In this document: in pieces, positions 11,626 to 22,043 of the stretch | Numbering within the stretch: the first letter of the stretch is position 1 | Layout of the letters: each line of letters opens with the position of its first letter | Assembly: GCF_024679245.1 (NCBI RefSeq) | Contig: NC_090187.1 | Span: forward strand, 23,190,495 to 23,254,494 | Source: Pseudorasbora parva | Lineage: Eukaryota; Chordata; Actinopteri; Cypriniformes; Gobionidae | Length of the DNA stretch: 64,000 nt | Direction of reading: 5' to 3' | Position numbers and translations under genes: made by a program | Notes under the pieces: generated by a model | What the model was told of the DNA's origin: nothing | Seen by the model: only the letters and a program-made list of their open reading frames with translations | Database searches by the model: none

Positions 11626-11968
11626 AGTGGTGTGCTTAACAGTGAGGCAGAAGGGAAGAACCCGATATTGGTACGCCTCGCCCCCGAAAGCGAACCTCAG
11701 GCCTCCTGTGGGCAGGAAGGATGGAGATATGAAATATGCGTCTTTAGATACATCGTGACGAACCAGTCCTCGAACTGGATCTGACTCACGATGGGATAAT
11801 GAGCATCTTGAACCTGAATCTCCTCAGAGAACGGTTCAAGTACCTCCGATTTAATAATAGACGCACCCTTCCATCCTCTTTGGGAACCATGAGGTAGCGA
11901 CCGTAAAGCCGGACTCCCTGTCTGGCGGAGGGATACACAATATAGCCTCCTTTACCCTCAGGGAGCAC
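11626..11968 (-). pseudogene. DIRS reverse transcriptase remnant lacking the catalytic Y-x-D-D block
   Basis: The minus-strand frame 11786-11968 contains YGRYLMVPKEDGRVRLLLN and RRYLNRSL, the fingers region of a DIRS RT. Continuing in other frames, 11626-11785 gives SKDAYF (the first palm motif in degraded form), LRFAFGGEAYQYRVLPF and then jumps straight to KHFQRVLGHMAAASN, the connection domain. The segment that should lie between them, with the Y-x-D-D motif, is absent. The deletion junction is near 11640. Confidence 0.75.
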
Positions 11969-11988
11969 ACTCCCTGTTCCCTACCTGC

Positions 11989-12826
11989 CACTGGGCTGGG
12001 CACACCACTATTCAGGCCACACCGATGAACCCCGGTGGTGGAACGCTGAACTGCAGTCTCTACCCTTTGCCCAAGGTTGCCCAGCAGATATATTCGGGAG
12101 CATAACCATGCGCCGAGATATTCTACTAGGGGAACCAGCCTCTCAAGGCTGGTCTCTGGTACCCACTAAACCTCCTGCCCGACCCCCTGAAGCGGCCACC
12201 CGGCAGGGCTTAGTCGGGGAGGATTTTCGGTGTGCGAACACGTTCGCTGCCCAGCCGAGGTCTCCCTAGAGGCGGCTAGAGTAGCATGCATTCTCAGGAA
12301 GTCAATGTGGCCCGAGCGTCATAGACGGCGGATCGCAGCATCGACTTCCAGAAAACTCCACAGAGGAGGCGACCTCGATCGCTCCTCTGGAGAGGGGGCT
12401 GGCCAGCAGGCCACTGGGCTGGGCACACCACTATCCAGGCCACACCGATGAACCCCGGTGGTGGAACACTGAACTGCAGTCTGCACCCTTTGCCCATGGT
12501 ACACAGGGCCCAAGCAGATATATTCAGGAGCATAATGACTATGCGCTGATATATTCTACTAGGGGAACCAGCCTCTCAAGGCTGGTGTCTGGTACCCACC
12601 GAGCCTCCTGCCCGACCCCCTGAAGCGGCCACCCGGCAGGGCTTAGTCGGGGAGGATTTTCGGTGTGCGAACGCGTTTGCTGCCCAGCTGCAGTCTTTCT
12701 AGAGGCGGCTAGAGCAGCATGCTTGCGCTGGAAACAAATGTGGCCCGAGCGTCGTAGACGGCGGATCGCAGCATCGACTTCCAGAAGACACCACAGAGGA
12801 GGCGATCTCGAACGCTCCCCGGGAGC
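11989..12826 (-). repeat. Tandem duplication of about 420 bp inside the DIRS element
   Basis: The block starting 'cactgggctgggcacaccac' at about 11991 recurs at about 12413. Each copy ends near 'cgacttccagaa' and 'cagaggaggcga'. The copies differ by scattered substitutions and small indels. On the minus strand the segment reads as gag-like protein (RKHAALAASRKTAAGQQTR, LEVDAAIRRLRRSGH). The duplication breaks the coding order between gag and pol. Confidence 0.8.
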
Positions 12827-12849
12827 AATAAATATACAAGCGAACACAA

Positions 12850-13145
12850 TTTGGATGATAGGCTGAAATACCTAACTCCTCAAAGTCAGATAAATCCCAT
12901 TTAATTGCACAGAATTAAATGCCACCAAAAACACCCAAATAGTGAACACAACTGGGATGATAGGCTGATAATCTAACTCCTCAAAGTTAGATAAATCCCA
13001 TTTAATTCCTCAGAAATAAATGCCACTATAATCACCCATCACGTGAACATGCTGAATGATAGGCTGAATAGACATATCTAACTCCTCAAAGTCAGAAAAT
13101 TTTTAATTTAAATTCCTCAGAATTAAATGCAGCCCTAATCACCAG
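12850..13145 (-). repeat. About 100-bp tandem repeat, three units, inside the DIRS gag region
   Basis: Three units, each with 'gataggctga', 'ctaactcctcaaag' and 'aattaaatgcc' in order, start at about 12856, 12959 and 13059. On the minus strand each unit can be read with a motif like FEELD, reminiscent of the SDSEELDVLS motif in the adjacent gag frames, so the array may have grown from a gag segment. Stop codons interrupt it. Confidence 0.65.
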
Positions 13146-13371
13146 ACCATACTGTTTAAATATGTATTCAACTACTCGTCATCTACACGCTGCCTCAGCA
13201 ACGCGAGATTCGAATCGTTCCTAACATATTTGGCTTTCATCCCTCGAGATGAAAGACCACAGGCGCGAGGCTGAAACACTCGAAAACGCACGTTTCTGTA
13301 CGCTACGAGACATTTCTCAACGACCACAGACAGCACCCTCAGGGGCTGACTGCAAGCCTCGCTAAACAGTA

Positions 13372-13599
13372 TCACATGTACACATATAGCGTGTGTTCAC
13401 TTCTGTTGCAGACCCTTAATGCACGCGCTGCCTCAGCAACGCGAGATCGAGCCTGCATTATGAGGTGGCGAGCTCTCGTTTGCTTCACTCCGTCGACGCT
13501 GAGCACATCTAATTCCTCGGAATCAGATCGCTCAAGCATCTGGTTCTCCCTCCCGGGGAAGAGCCGCATCGCGGGCTTCCGCACGGGAACGGAGAACAC
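13372..13599 (-). pseudogene. Duplicated DIRS gag segment
   Basis: The 75-aa frame contains KPAMRLFPGRENQMLERSDSEELDVLS, matching the C-terminal part of the gag-like frame at 13647-14141 (ARLAASSPGLEGPMLELSDSEELDVLS). It is an extra, diverged copy of the same segment placed next to the first. Confidence 0.6.
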
Positions 13600-13646
13600 C
13601 GGGTTACTACAGACAGCCCCCTCGGGGACTGCCTGAGCACCTTATT

Positions 13647-14141
13647 TTATGAGTGAAGCAGTGTGTATGGTGTTTTAACGTCACCCGCCTCGATGCTGAG
13701 CACATCTAATTCTTCAGAATCAGACAGCTCAAGCATCGGACCCTCCAACCCGGGGGAAGATGCCGCCAAGCGGGCTTCCACACGGGGAGGAAGATCGTCG
13801 GAACTGTCAGAGGAGGATTGGGAAAGTGCAGCGGCAGTCCCGAAACCCTCTGACAAGTCCCGCTGTGAGCCCCATGATCTGCGACGCCGAGCCGCCTCAG
13901 CGACCGCGGGTCCAGAACCACGGGGCTCACGAGGCTGGCCGGTCTCATCGAACACGGCCAGCCGAGAGCGGAGCAGTCTGAGTGTCAGCCGCTCGCACTG
14001 TTCACAGGCGGTTCCTTCGAGAGCCGCCCGAGCGTGCTGAACACCCAGACACTGCACACATAACAGGTGTGTATCCGATCCCGAGATGTAACGGGCACAC
14101 GGATGCACACACTGCCTAAATGCACTCCTTCTCTCTTCCAT
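13647..14141 (-). CDS. DIRS gag-like protein, N-terminal part
   Basis: A 164-aa open frame, first on the minus strand after the right inverted repeat and its TATA box. The N-terminal 60 residues hold a Cys/His cluster (RQCVHPCARYIS, THLLCVQCLGVQHARAAL, CEQCERLTLRLLRSRLAVF) typical of the zinc-binding start of fish DIRS gag proteins. Then follow an Arg-rich stretch (EAARRRRSWGS), a Ser/Asp-rich stretch (SQSSSDSSDDLPP) and SDSEELDVLS. It would package element RNA. The frame ends early at 13647; gag proteins in this family are usually longer, and the following sequence contains partial duplications, so this is a truncated gag. The Met at 14141 is about 100 bp downstream of the predicted transcription start. 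Confidence 0.7.
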   Translation of the reverse strand: MEERRSAFRQCVHPCARYISGSDTHLLCVQCLGVQHARAALEGTACEQCERLTLRLLRSRLAVFDETGQPREPRGSGPAVAEAARRRRSWGSQRDLSEGFGTAAALSQSSSDSSDDLPPRVEARLAASSPGLEGPMLELSDSEELDVLSIEAGDVKTPYTLLHS

Positions 14142-14227
14142 ACTTTTTAAATAAATCTTTCACACACACACTCGCAACTGGACAGACAACAGTAAATAGA
14201 CAGACCAAACAGAGAGCGCTATGCTGA

Positions 14228-14388
14228 AGAGCAATGAACTGCCGCCATTATGCGCCGGCTCCCCTTTTATACTTCCGGGTACGCCGTCACAATGACGTCA
14301 TCACGCACGACCAATCGGATTCGACTAGTGTTTATTCAGACTTCAGATTCGCTAATGCTTAGGGAGCATCCCCAAAGCGTTTCGACGC
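14228..14388 (-). repeat. DIRS right (5') inverted terminal repeat
   Basis: Reverse complement of the left repeat. The extension to 14415 ('gaagttccctcgataaggga') is represented in the ICR. The inverted repeat carries the element's promoter on the minus strand. Confidence 0.85.
14265..14320 (-). promoter_or_regulatory. DIRS promoter: CCAAT box, CRE-like site and TATA box
   Basis: On the minus strand, in order: a reversed CCAAT (ATTGG, about 14311-14315), TGACGTCA (14293-14300) and TATAAAA (14265-14271). Spacing is as expected for a pol II promoter, and the gag Met lies about 125 bp downstream of the TATA box. The same sites occur in the left repeat, in the opposite direction. Confidence 0.65.
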
Positions 14389-15044
14389 AGTGGGAAGTTC
14401 CCTCGATAAGGGAACTGGGCCGGGCTTTCTGGGATGGTCCTCAAATGGTTCAGGTCATACTTAGAAGGGAGAGGTTATTATGTGAGTATAGGTGACCATA
14501 AGTCTGAGTGGACGTCCATGACATGCGGAGTCCCACAAGGGTAAATTCTTGCACCACTACTATTCAACCTGTATGTGCTGCCACTGAGCCAAATAATGAA
14601 AAATAACAATATTGCTTACCACAGCTATGCTGATGACACTCAGATCTATCACCAACACCTAATGACTACAGCCCCATTGACTCCCTGTGCAAATGCATTG
14701 ATGAAGTTAATAACTGGATGTGCCAAAACTATCTTCAGTTAAACATAGACAAAACCCGAATCACTACATTTGGAAACAAAGATGAAATTCTCAAAGTGAA
14801 CGCATATCTTGAGGCTAAAGGTCTAATAACAAAAAATCAGGAATCTTGGAGTGATTTTGTTGTCAGTTTAAGTTTCAGTTGTCATGTCAAAACAATAACT
14901 AAATCAGCATACTATCATCTGAAAAATATTGCAAGAATTAGATGCTTTGTCTCCAGGCAAGACTTAGAGAAACTCGTTCATGCTTTCATCACCGTAGAGT
15001 GGACTATTGTAAGGGTCTTCTCACCGGCCTCCCCAAAAAGACCA

Positions 15045-16421
15045 TTAAAGGGGGGGGTGCAGCACTCAGTTTCAGTCAATCTCATGTCAATCGTAGTATT
15101 GCATCCTTCATATCTCTGAAAAGTCTTTAGTTTTATTATATTTATAAAAGAAAGATAGGCTGTACCGAGTCTTTCTGGAAAAAAACGAGCGCCTGGAGGC
15201 GTATCGTGTGGGCGGAGCTAAAGAATGACGAGTGTGCCAGCTACTGCAGGAGAGCTTCTGAAAGCTGACATCCTCAAGTGTGGAAAAGAAAACGTTACTC
15301 TAATGAACCATGGCTATCAATCAGATTCAACTAATACAGATATGATCCAGAATCAGATCGGGAGGCTGAAATAAATGGAACAGGAGAAACAGCAGCAGGA
15401 CGTCCGTCTCTGTGGTATGTAAGTTACTGTATTTAGCGTCCTGTGAACAGTTGTGTGCGTTTACTCGTGGTTTATGATGACATGATTTGGTTTATGGACT
15501 ATTGTATGCGACTAAACCTTAGCAGTAGCAAGCAAAATGGTTTTGCACGTCAGATAGTGTATAAAAAAAATGGAGTAACGTTAGCGTATTTGAATAAAGA
15601 AGCACAGTTTGTGAGAACGTCCCCTAGCCTAGCTTTATGTTTGGGTGGTTTTACAATAAACAAACTGACACCTATATTGATCAGCTAAACAAATGTATTT
15701 AAACACACACCATAGATCGCATGCTCCATTGATAAATTAACTAACGTTATACACGATCGTGTTGTTTACTGATGTTTACTTACGCGACGATAGCCAACAA
15801 CACAGACATTTGAAGCAGTTTTACTCACCGCCTGCTTCCAAAGCAGGACCATGAACCTTTATCGCTGGGACCGCTCCGTCAAAAACACACTTCTTGTTGA
15901 TTTGGTGAAGTCCTGTGACAGCAGAGACCGTGGAGATCCACGACACGGCCGAAGCGTGATGTTGTGACGCTTCTCGTCGTTTCTGCGTTCAAATGCAGCG
16001 CTGCCTTCCCGGAATGCTGTGCGGGCGCATTAAAGTAGTTTGATGTCACCCATAGGAATAAAGTGGAGCGCAGCGCAACAGACGTGTTGCAAGGACGAGT
16101 GGATCTGCACCTGAGAGCAGTGTTTATGGTCGTGCATTTGCTCTTTCGCTCTAGTCACGCGTGCGTGCACCCTTCCGGGAGAAGAGCCCGCACGGCCCAT
16201 ACAAGGACCTTCCGCTCTTATTAACGTCAAGCCGACCCATACTCGAAAAAAACTCTCAGAAACTTGTGAGAAACCGGAAGGAGTATTTTTGACACAGAAA
16301 TACTCCATCAAACGTCCAACTTAGTGTTTGAAACTTTGTCTATGTTTAGGATAGGAATCCAAGTCCTTTAACAGTGTAAAAAGCTCAGTATGCATGAAAC
16401 AGCATTTCACCCCCCCTTTAA
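15045..16421. mobile_element. TTAA-target DNA transposon (Kolobok-like), nested in the LINE
   Basis: TTAA is duplicated at 15045-15048 and 16418-16421. Inside, the termini are AGGGGGGGG and CCCCCCCT. Deleting the element and one TTAA restores the LINE reading frame as KKTIKQLQLIQ. The interior (about 1.37 kb) has no long frame. TTAA target and G-rich terminus fit Kolobok-type or related elements; the superfamily is inferred. Confidence 0.75.
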
Positions 16422-17131
16422 ACAGCTGCAGCTCATACAGAAAGCTGCTGCCAATTCTGAGCAGAACCAGAAAATATGACCATATCACACCAGTCCTCAA
16501 GTCTTTACACTGGCTTCTAGTTACATTTAGGATCGATTTTAAAGCACTGCTACTTGTTTATAAATCATGCAACGTCCTGGGACCTCAATACATTGCAGAT
16601 ATGATGAGGAGAGTCTGCGTTTAGCTATTATGCCAGCCGTAGTTGGAACCAGCTTCCTGATCAGATCAGATGTGCTCCAACAGTAGCCACATTCAAATCC
16701 AGACTCAAAACATATCTGTTTAGCTGTGCATTTGCTGAATGAGCACTGTGCCAATGTACGTCCCACTGATTGCAACTTATCTTATCTGTTTATTCTTTTT
16801 ATAATTATTTTAGTTTACCTTTGTTTATGTCTTTGGTTTTTGTTATTTTATATGTTCATTTGAGTTAAATATGATGAGTAAAAACTGGGTTGGATGGAAA
16901 CAGAAAGTTTGACAATAAGGTTGAGTATGTGTAAATCTGTGGAAAGGTTTGATGAGTGAAAATGGGTTTAACAAGAAGGTTCCTGAGTAAAAATCAGGGA
17001 ATGGTGATTAAACTGGATGTTACGAACGTGTTTGAGTAAGAAATGAAGGAGAGGTTTTCTAATTAAGATGGTACATGTATGTAGACTGTAAACTGACGGT
17101 TGTTTTATTTTAATTTCAGACCACTATTGTG

Positions 17132-17225
17132 GTTTTTATTTTATTTTATTTTATTTTATTTTATTTTATTTTATTTTATTTTATTTTATTTTATTTTATT
17201 TTATTTATTTATTTTATTTTATTAT
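17132..17225. repeat. (TTTTA)n microsatellite
   Basis: Pentanucleotide repeat of about 18 units inside the LINE 3' region. Confidence 0.95.
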
Positions 17226-17632
17226 CTTTATCACTGTTTTAACTATCCTTGTTTTTAATTTTTAATTCGTACACATGGTATTCTTTTTTTCTCATGCATA
17301 TGTTACCACTATTTTAATTCATTTGTATATAAAGCACTTTGAATTGCCATTGGGTATGAAATGTGCTATACAAATAAACTTGCCTTGCCTTCAGAAGGCC
17401 TTTATGAATTCCTCAGAGCTGTATGTGAATTACTTTTATAATAGATGGATGCACTTCTTTTGGGCTATGTATGACCAGGTTGCATAAGCGCATTACATTT
17501 TGCAGTATTGACATGGGATAACTCAAAACTCGAACATACGGCTGTGTACGGGTACGAGTCAATAGAAGTATACTTTGCCAGGCTGTGGGTTCGACTGTGC
17601 GCATTTGTGTAAAAATAAACTAAGTATACTTT

Positions 17633-17815
17633 TCAGAGTGTAACGGACCTAATCCAGTGAGAGCTGTGCGTGTAAACTTCAATCCCCTGGCTCCAAGAGG
17701 CGTGTTAGTGACTGAAGTCCTTGTTAGCGCACCGTCTTCTACGCTGGAGACCCCAGTTCGAAATCTGCTCTGAGCAGGTCGAGTAGGACCGGTAGCATAA
17801 GAACAGAATTTCTCT
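17633..17815 (+). mobile_element. tRNA-derived SINE copy
   Basis: Second copy of the dispersed element seen at 7456-7622, with 'agagctgtgcgtgtaaac', 'ccttgttagcgca', a B-box-like 'agttcgaaatc' and 'gtaggaccggta'. The part between the shared 5' block and the tRNA-like block differs in length between copies. Confidence 0.5.
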
Positions 17816-18515
17816 TAGATTCTTCCTTCTTTCTGAAAGGAGAAGTTTCTTTCTGCAACTTTTAATTTCCAGCTAATACTTTTTGGAAATTCATGAAATT
17901 GTGATGATTATTGTTGATGGGAAACACGATTATATGTCTATGAATCTTCAAGGGTTATTTTTCTCTCCTTTTTTATGTTTTATTAAGCAAGTTCGGGAGG
18001 AACATGTTCAAATGATCTATCCAATTAGCACAAGTGGAGGCCTATACATAGACAGCTCACCTATGTTTCTCAACAGTTTTCTGCATCCCGCTGCCACCCC
18101 GAATCATCACTATCGGCTGATGCAATTCCTACCCAGAGGAATCTCTAAAGTGTCAGAAGATACTGCTACATCATCACACACTGAGCTCAGAATTGTCTCT
18201 CTAGCTAAGAAGAATATTCTGAGCATAGCCTGTGATGTTGAGATCTCTTCTAAAACTTTGGAGGAGATAAACATGAAACCACCGGAGTCTATAGTTTAGG
18301 AGAAAAATCTGAACACAGTGTGTGATGTTGTTGAGGTCTTCTCTGAAACTTTAATGGAGCTATTGTGAGAGTGTTCAATTTGTCTCAGTAGACAAGTTTG
18401 AGAAGCAGGAGATTCAAGCAAAAGTCTCCATTTGATGTTAATGTAACCTCATTTCGTCTAGGAGAAACAACTGAGATGTTCTCATTCTCAATTCTCATTC
18501 ATCCACACCACCAGT
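17816..18515. other. Unassigned, with a degenerate internal duplication
   Basis: Two similar segments at about 18205-18265 and 18298-18360 share 'tgtgatgttg' and 'aaactttgg/aatggag'. An open frame at 17883-18299 covers the first segment but has no domain. Probably an unclassified repeat. Confidence 0.35.
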
Positions 18516-18840
18516 ATGTGTTTACAGTGTGCAATATAACATGAGTTCATGTTTCGCGTGTAAAAAAAAAAAACAGTATTTTTCACACAATTTACTTATC
18601 TGTACAGCGCTGTTTTCTCTGTCCTAAAAACGGCCTGATGATTTCCTTGTTCTATGAAGTCCCTCCTTCAGAAATACGTAATGAGTTATGATTGGGCCAG
18701 CGCTTCCTGTGTTGTGATTGGACAGCAGCTTAGTGCACTTTGCCCGGAAAGGTCCCGCCTCTAACCATAACGGGGAGATGCAAGAGCTGAATGCACACTC
18801 TTCTCCACGTGGGAGAGCAACAAGACCACGCCCCATTTAT

Positions 18841-19150
18841 GTGTCAATCCTCTGTCAAATTATTTTATAACATTGTCATGAATATATTTCTTGACCTAAA
18901 CTACAGTGGTACAAGTTGAATTTGTCATTAACATGTCATTAAGTGTCAATACTGCGTCAAATTATTTCATAACATTGTCATGAATATATTTCTTGACCTA
19001 AACTACAGTGGTACAAGTTGAATTTGTCATTAACATGTCATTAAGTGTCAATACTCTGTCAAATTATTTTATAACAGTGTCATGAATATTTAGCTTGACC
19101 TGAAATATGGCATCATAGAGGCAATCGTACAGAGTCATTAAAAACTATTA
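18841..19150. repeat. About 103-bp tandem repeat, three units
   Basis: Units starting 'gtgtcaat' at about 18841, 18945 and 19046 share 'gtcatgaatat' and 'tacaagttgaatttgtcat'. The third unit diverges at its end. Confidence 0.75.
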
Positions 19151-20089
19151 ATATAACTCAAAATGATAGCGTGGCATAGACATATACACCTATTTGATGA
19201 TGTTGGCAGAGCCTCAGTCAGGTTAGTTTGTTTAGGTGTTTAATATCAATTTAGTTTGCAGTAAGTAAAAACAATTCACAACAACGTTATTTTGGGTTTA
19301 ATATACTTTATTTAAACTTTCGCTCACTCTTTAACGAATAGTTTGAGTTTATTCTTACCATTTCTTTGTTTGTCTGTTTGTTATGGCGGAGTCCCATGTG
19401 CTGGTGCACCGTCAAAAGGGGTTCGGGCGGAAACATTGGCCCTATATATAATGTTCCGGCCTAGGATCTAGTTGCAAACATTCCTTGTTCAGCCCGGGGT
19501 GGGGCTCTAAAGACTATTCCTCTTATTTTTATACATCGGAAGATAATTTATAAAGTGAAGTCATTTGACAAAGTGTTATTTTTCTGTGTTTGTTTATGTG
19601 TGTATATGATGTTGAGATCATATATATATATATATGTGTGTGTTTATTTTGTGCAATGGCCATTATTTGTGTACGTGCTTTCCCCTTTTTGCGTTAATTG
19701 GTGCTGGTCACCTGTGTATAAATTCATGCCTTGTGTTTTTAAGAGTCAGTTCTGTGAGAGGGCAGGTCTTAAAAATTAAATGATTGGTTTTATTTCTCGA
19801 ACTCCTTTTCATATTTTTAAGACATTTGAAATTGTCTATTATCTAACCTTCTGTTGAAGCTGGTGGAGGAAACTTAAAAAATAAAATAAAACATTATGAA
19901 CTGAAAAATATTAATGATGCTGTTATTAAAAAAATATTTGACAGCGTATTAACACCTAATTACATTTTAATGACAAATTAAACTTGTGCCACTGAAAAAA
20001 ATTTATGACATTATAATGGCCTCAGTCAACATCAAAACCAACCACATAACAGTTTAAGGTTAACCCTATAAGCTAAGTAAGTTTCTTAA

Positions 20090-20392
20090 ATTTGATAATC
20101 TGTTATGTCATGTTTATGACAGGTTATGTTGTCTTGGTAATGTCAAGTTGTCATGACAAAGACACTGACAGGTTATGATGTATTGGTTTATGTCAAGTTG
20201 TCATAACAAAGACAACTCTGAAATGTCATCATTGCATTAAAAATGACATAATTAAGCGAATGACACTTAATGACAGTTGTCATAAACATGCATAAAAACT
20301 CCTTCATATTAATGACACGTGTCCTGTCATGATTATGAAGGTGTCATGTCAGTCTTATGCACACCCCTTCAAGTAAAGTGTTACCCTTTGAG
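20090..20392. mobile_element. End of an inserted hAT-type element rich in short TGTCAT motifs
   Basis: Repeated 'tgtcatgacaaagac' and 'ttatgtcaagttgtcat' motifs end at 'caagtaaagtgttaccc', a terminus related to the GGTAACACTTTAC type used by the hAT at 32899. The other terminus was not found near 18840, so the insertion boundaries are incomplete. Confidence 0.4.
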
Positions 20393-20509
20393 CTTTATAA
20401 TTTTACAGGTATTATTTATGCTCTAACAGCAACATTTCACACTAACTAAAGTTTGAAAGATGGAATCGCGAAGAACGGGACCTTTAACATACCCATTTAT
20501 CTGCCCTGT

Positions 20510-21012
20510 GAGTGTTGTCTAGCAACTCTCAATACCCTTCTGAGCTGTGAACGCCAAACTCTGGTCGGGCCAATCATATCGTGTATAGAGTCGGTGGGCG
20601 GGGCTTAAAATAATAACGGCAGAGTTGTGCTTGCGTACTTCTAGCTTTCTTTTACTGTCTATGGCTTCTAGTAAACTCAGAAACTGGTGAAACTCAGAAA
20701 CTGTCTTTCAAATCCGTCGAAGACTTGGAGTTAAGCTTTTCTCTGAAAAGAACAAAGAACGGCACTGAAGTCATTTTTAAGAAGGGAAGATGTGTTCTGA
20801 GTTTTGTCGAACGGATGCAGAGAAAGTTTAATCTTTCAACGAGCTCTACTTCACCTTCGTTGCTCTGGTTGGTTGTAGCACTATCCAATTGCGTGCACGC
20901 CACGCAGAGGGAATTTGAAAGACAACCGTTTATCCCACCCCTCGGATTGAGCCCTGTCAATGGTGAGTTTCCAGAACAAACATCTTGATGTGGGTCTGGC
21001 ATGTCAGGCTAG
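20510..21012 (-). mobile_element. Dispersed non-autonomous repeat, copy 1
   Basis: The reverse complement of this stretch matches 63503-63890. Shared blocks include 'cacatcaagatgttt', 'ggaaactcaccattg', 'ctcaatccgagg' and 'cagtgccgttctttgttctt'. Copy 1 has about 100 bp more in the middle. The short open frames on both strands (20694-21002, 20725-20988) are not genes. Confidence 0.65.
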
Positions 21013-22043
21013 ATAATTGTGGCTTACTAAATGAAATACTGTGCTGTTAATGGGCCATTTAGGCAGGCATACATGTTATAATGGCTTTGAATTTGGCTGT
21101 AAAATTCGCGAAAAAAAAAAAAAGATTCATAACAAAAGAATAATGAGGATTACGTCTCATACATTCAAATGTGTGAAACATCGTCGAGTGAGCACATTGA
21201 AGAATTAATTGAGCTGTTCTCCTTGCCAGACATTAGACAAAAGACTGCAAACTTGTCTTCAGGCCAACAAACGTATTTGATAAAAACAGCTAAAAAAAAA
21301 AAAAAGGTCTTAGAAAATGTTTCATAAATGCCATGGTTTTGGACATAACAGCCTCAGATTTTAAATAAAGCATGACCACACTTGTGCCTTCAAGTTAGTT
21401 GTAGTTATGAGTCATTACTGCATTCACATAATATTTTTATTCATGAAGATAATATTTAAAATATTTACATTTTTTATTTTTATGTTTTAGCCTGATTAAT
21501 TCTGAGTATTTAGCTGTAAACTCTCGAGTGTTGGCTATCTAAATATGTATTGATTATGTATATATTCAGAATAACGTATGAGCAGCTGTCTTTTTACTAT
21601 GTCTACATGCTCCATTTGCCGAATTAGGAGGTGACAGGCAAGGGGTTAAATGATTTTTTAGCCAAAAAAAAAAACACAATTGAAAGAGATTGCAAGAAGA
21701 CAATAGAGGTAGCCTATGTTTCTGCCATCACATTCTCAGTTTTGACTCAGTTTCTCTGAGATATTTCTCACTTCTCATATGTGTCAAATTTTACTTATCC
21801 TAAGGAATTTTAGGAGAAACATCTGACACGTCTGATGCTAAAATGAGAGATATATGCAGAACTAAGTCTCCTGAGCTTAGGAAAAGCAACCACTGAACAA
21901 TTAAATTTTCATCTGGGTAGATATAAATGAATATCTTGTTTCATGGCATTGTGCTTTTTAAAGAAAAATAACAATTGGAAACGAAAACAACTTTTCAGTT
22001 TTTCTGTCCTTCAAAAAATGTTCATCATAAAACAGTCTTTTAA
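21013..22043. other. Unassigned AT-rich sequence
   Basis: Contains several A-runs and one self-complementary region (about 21720-21890, with 'ctcagttt' and 'aaatgagag' motifs). No gene or delimited repeat recognised. Confidence 0.4.

Larger units (their letters stand above)
9184..14415 (-). mobile_element. DIRS-type tyrosine-recombinase retrotransposon, 5.2 kb, defective
   Basis: Read on the minus strand the order is gag-like frame, RT remnant, RNase H and tyrosine recombinase, the DIRS arrangement. It has no LTRs. Instead it has inverted terminal repeats of about 150 bp (9238-9385 and 14228-14388) and, inside the 3' end, an internal complementary region (9432-9533) that joins the complements of both extreme ends. 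The LINE resumes exactly on either side: the empty site would read gaa-AAC-tgg, with AAC present at both junctions. That fits recombinase-mediated insertion without a usual target duplication. Defects: the RT palm region is deleted, the recombinase is frameshifted before its tyrosine, and the gag region carries tandem duplications and stops. Confidence 0.88.
8915..17395 (+). mobile_element. LINE of the L2/CR1 type, split by two later insertions
   Basis: Three collinear pieces make one element. 8915-9183 reads NYRPISNLPFIGKIIEK and LLDLSAEFNTVDHNILLDR, the start of a reverse transcriptase. 14416-15044 continues with GLSGMVLKWFRSYL, CGVPQG, LAPLLFNLY and the catalytic SYADDTQIY near 14620. From 16422 it continues QLQLIQKAAA and SLHWLLVTFRIDFKALLLVYKS, the C-terminal region usual in L2-type LINEs. 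A 3' UTR follows with a (TTTTA)n tract and an end like 'gtgctatacaaataaact' near 17380. Stops and frameshifts are frequent, so it is dead. The 5' end is truncated, as is typical. Joining the pieces across both inserts keeps the reading frame. Confidence 0.8.
18516..20488. mobile_element. Broken copy of the TTAA-target family found whole at 33076-34223
   Basis: 18516-18835 matches the left interior of the element at 33.1 kb ('aaaacggcctgatgatttcc', 'gtgattggacagcagctta'). 20393-20488 matches its right end ('tttatgctctaacagcaac', ending 'aagaacgggacctttaa'). Between them lies unrelated sequence (18840-20392) with hAT-type features. The left terminus is missing. The right end is still followed by TTAA. 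Confidence 0.65.
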
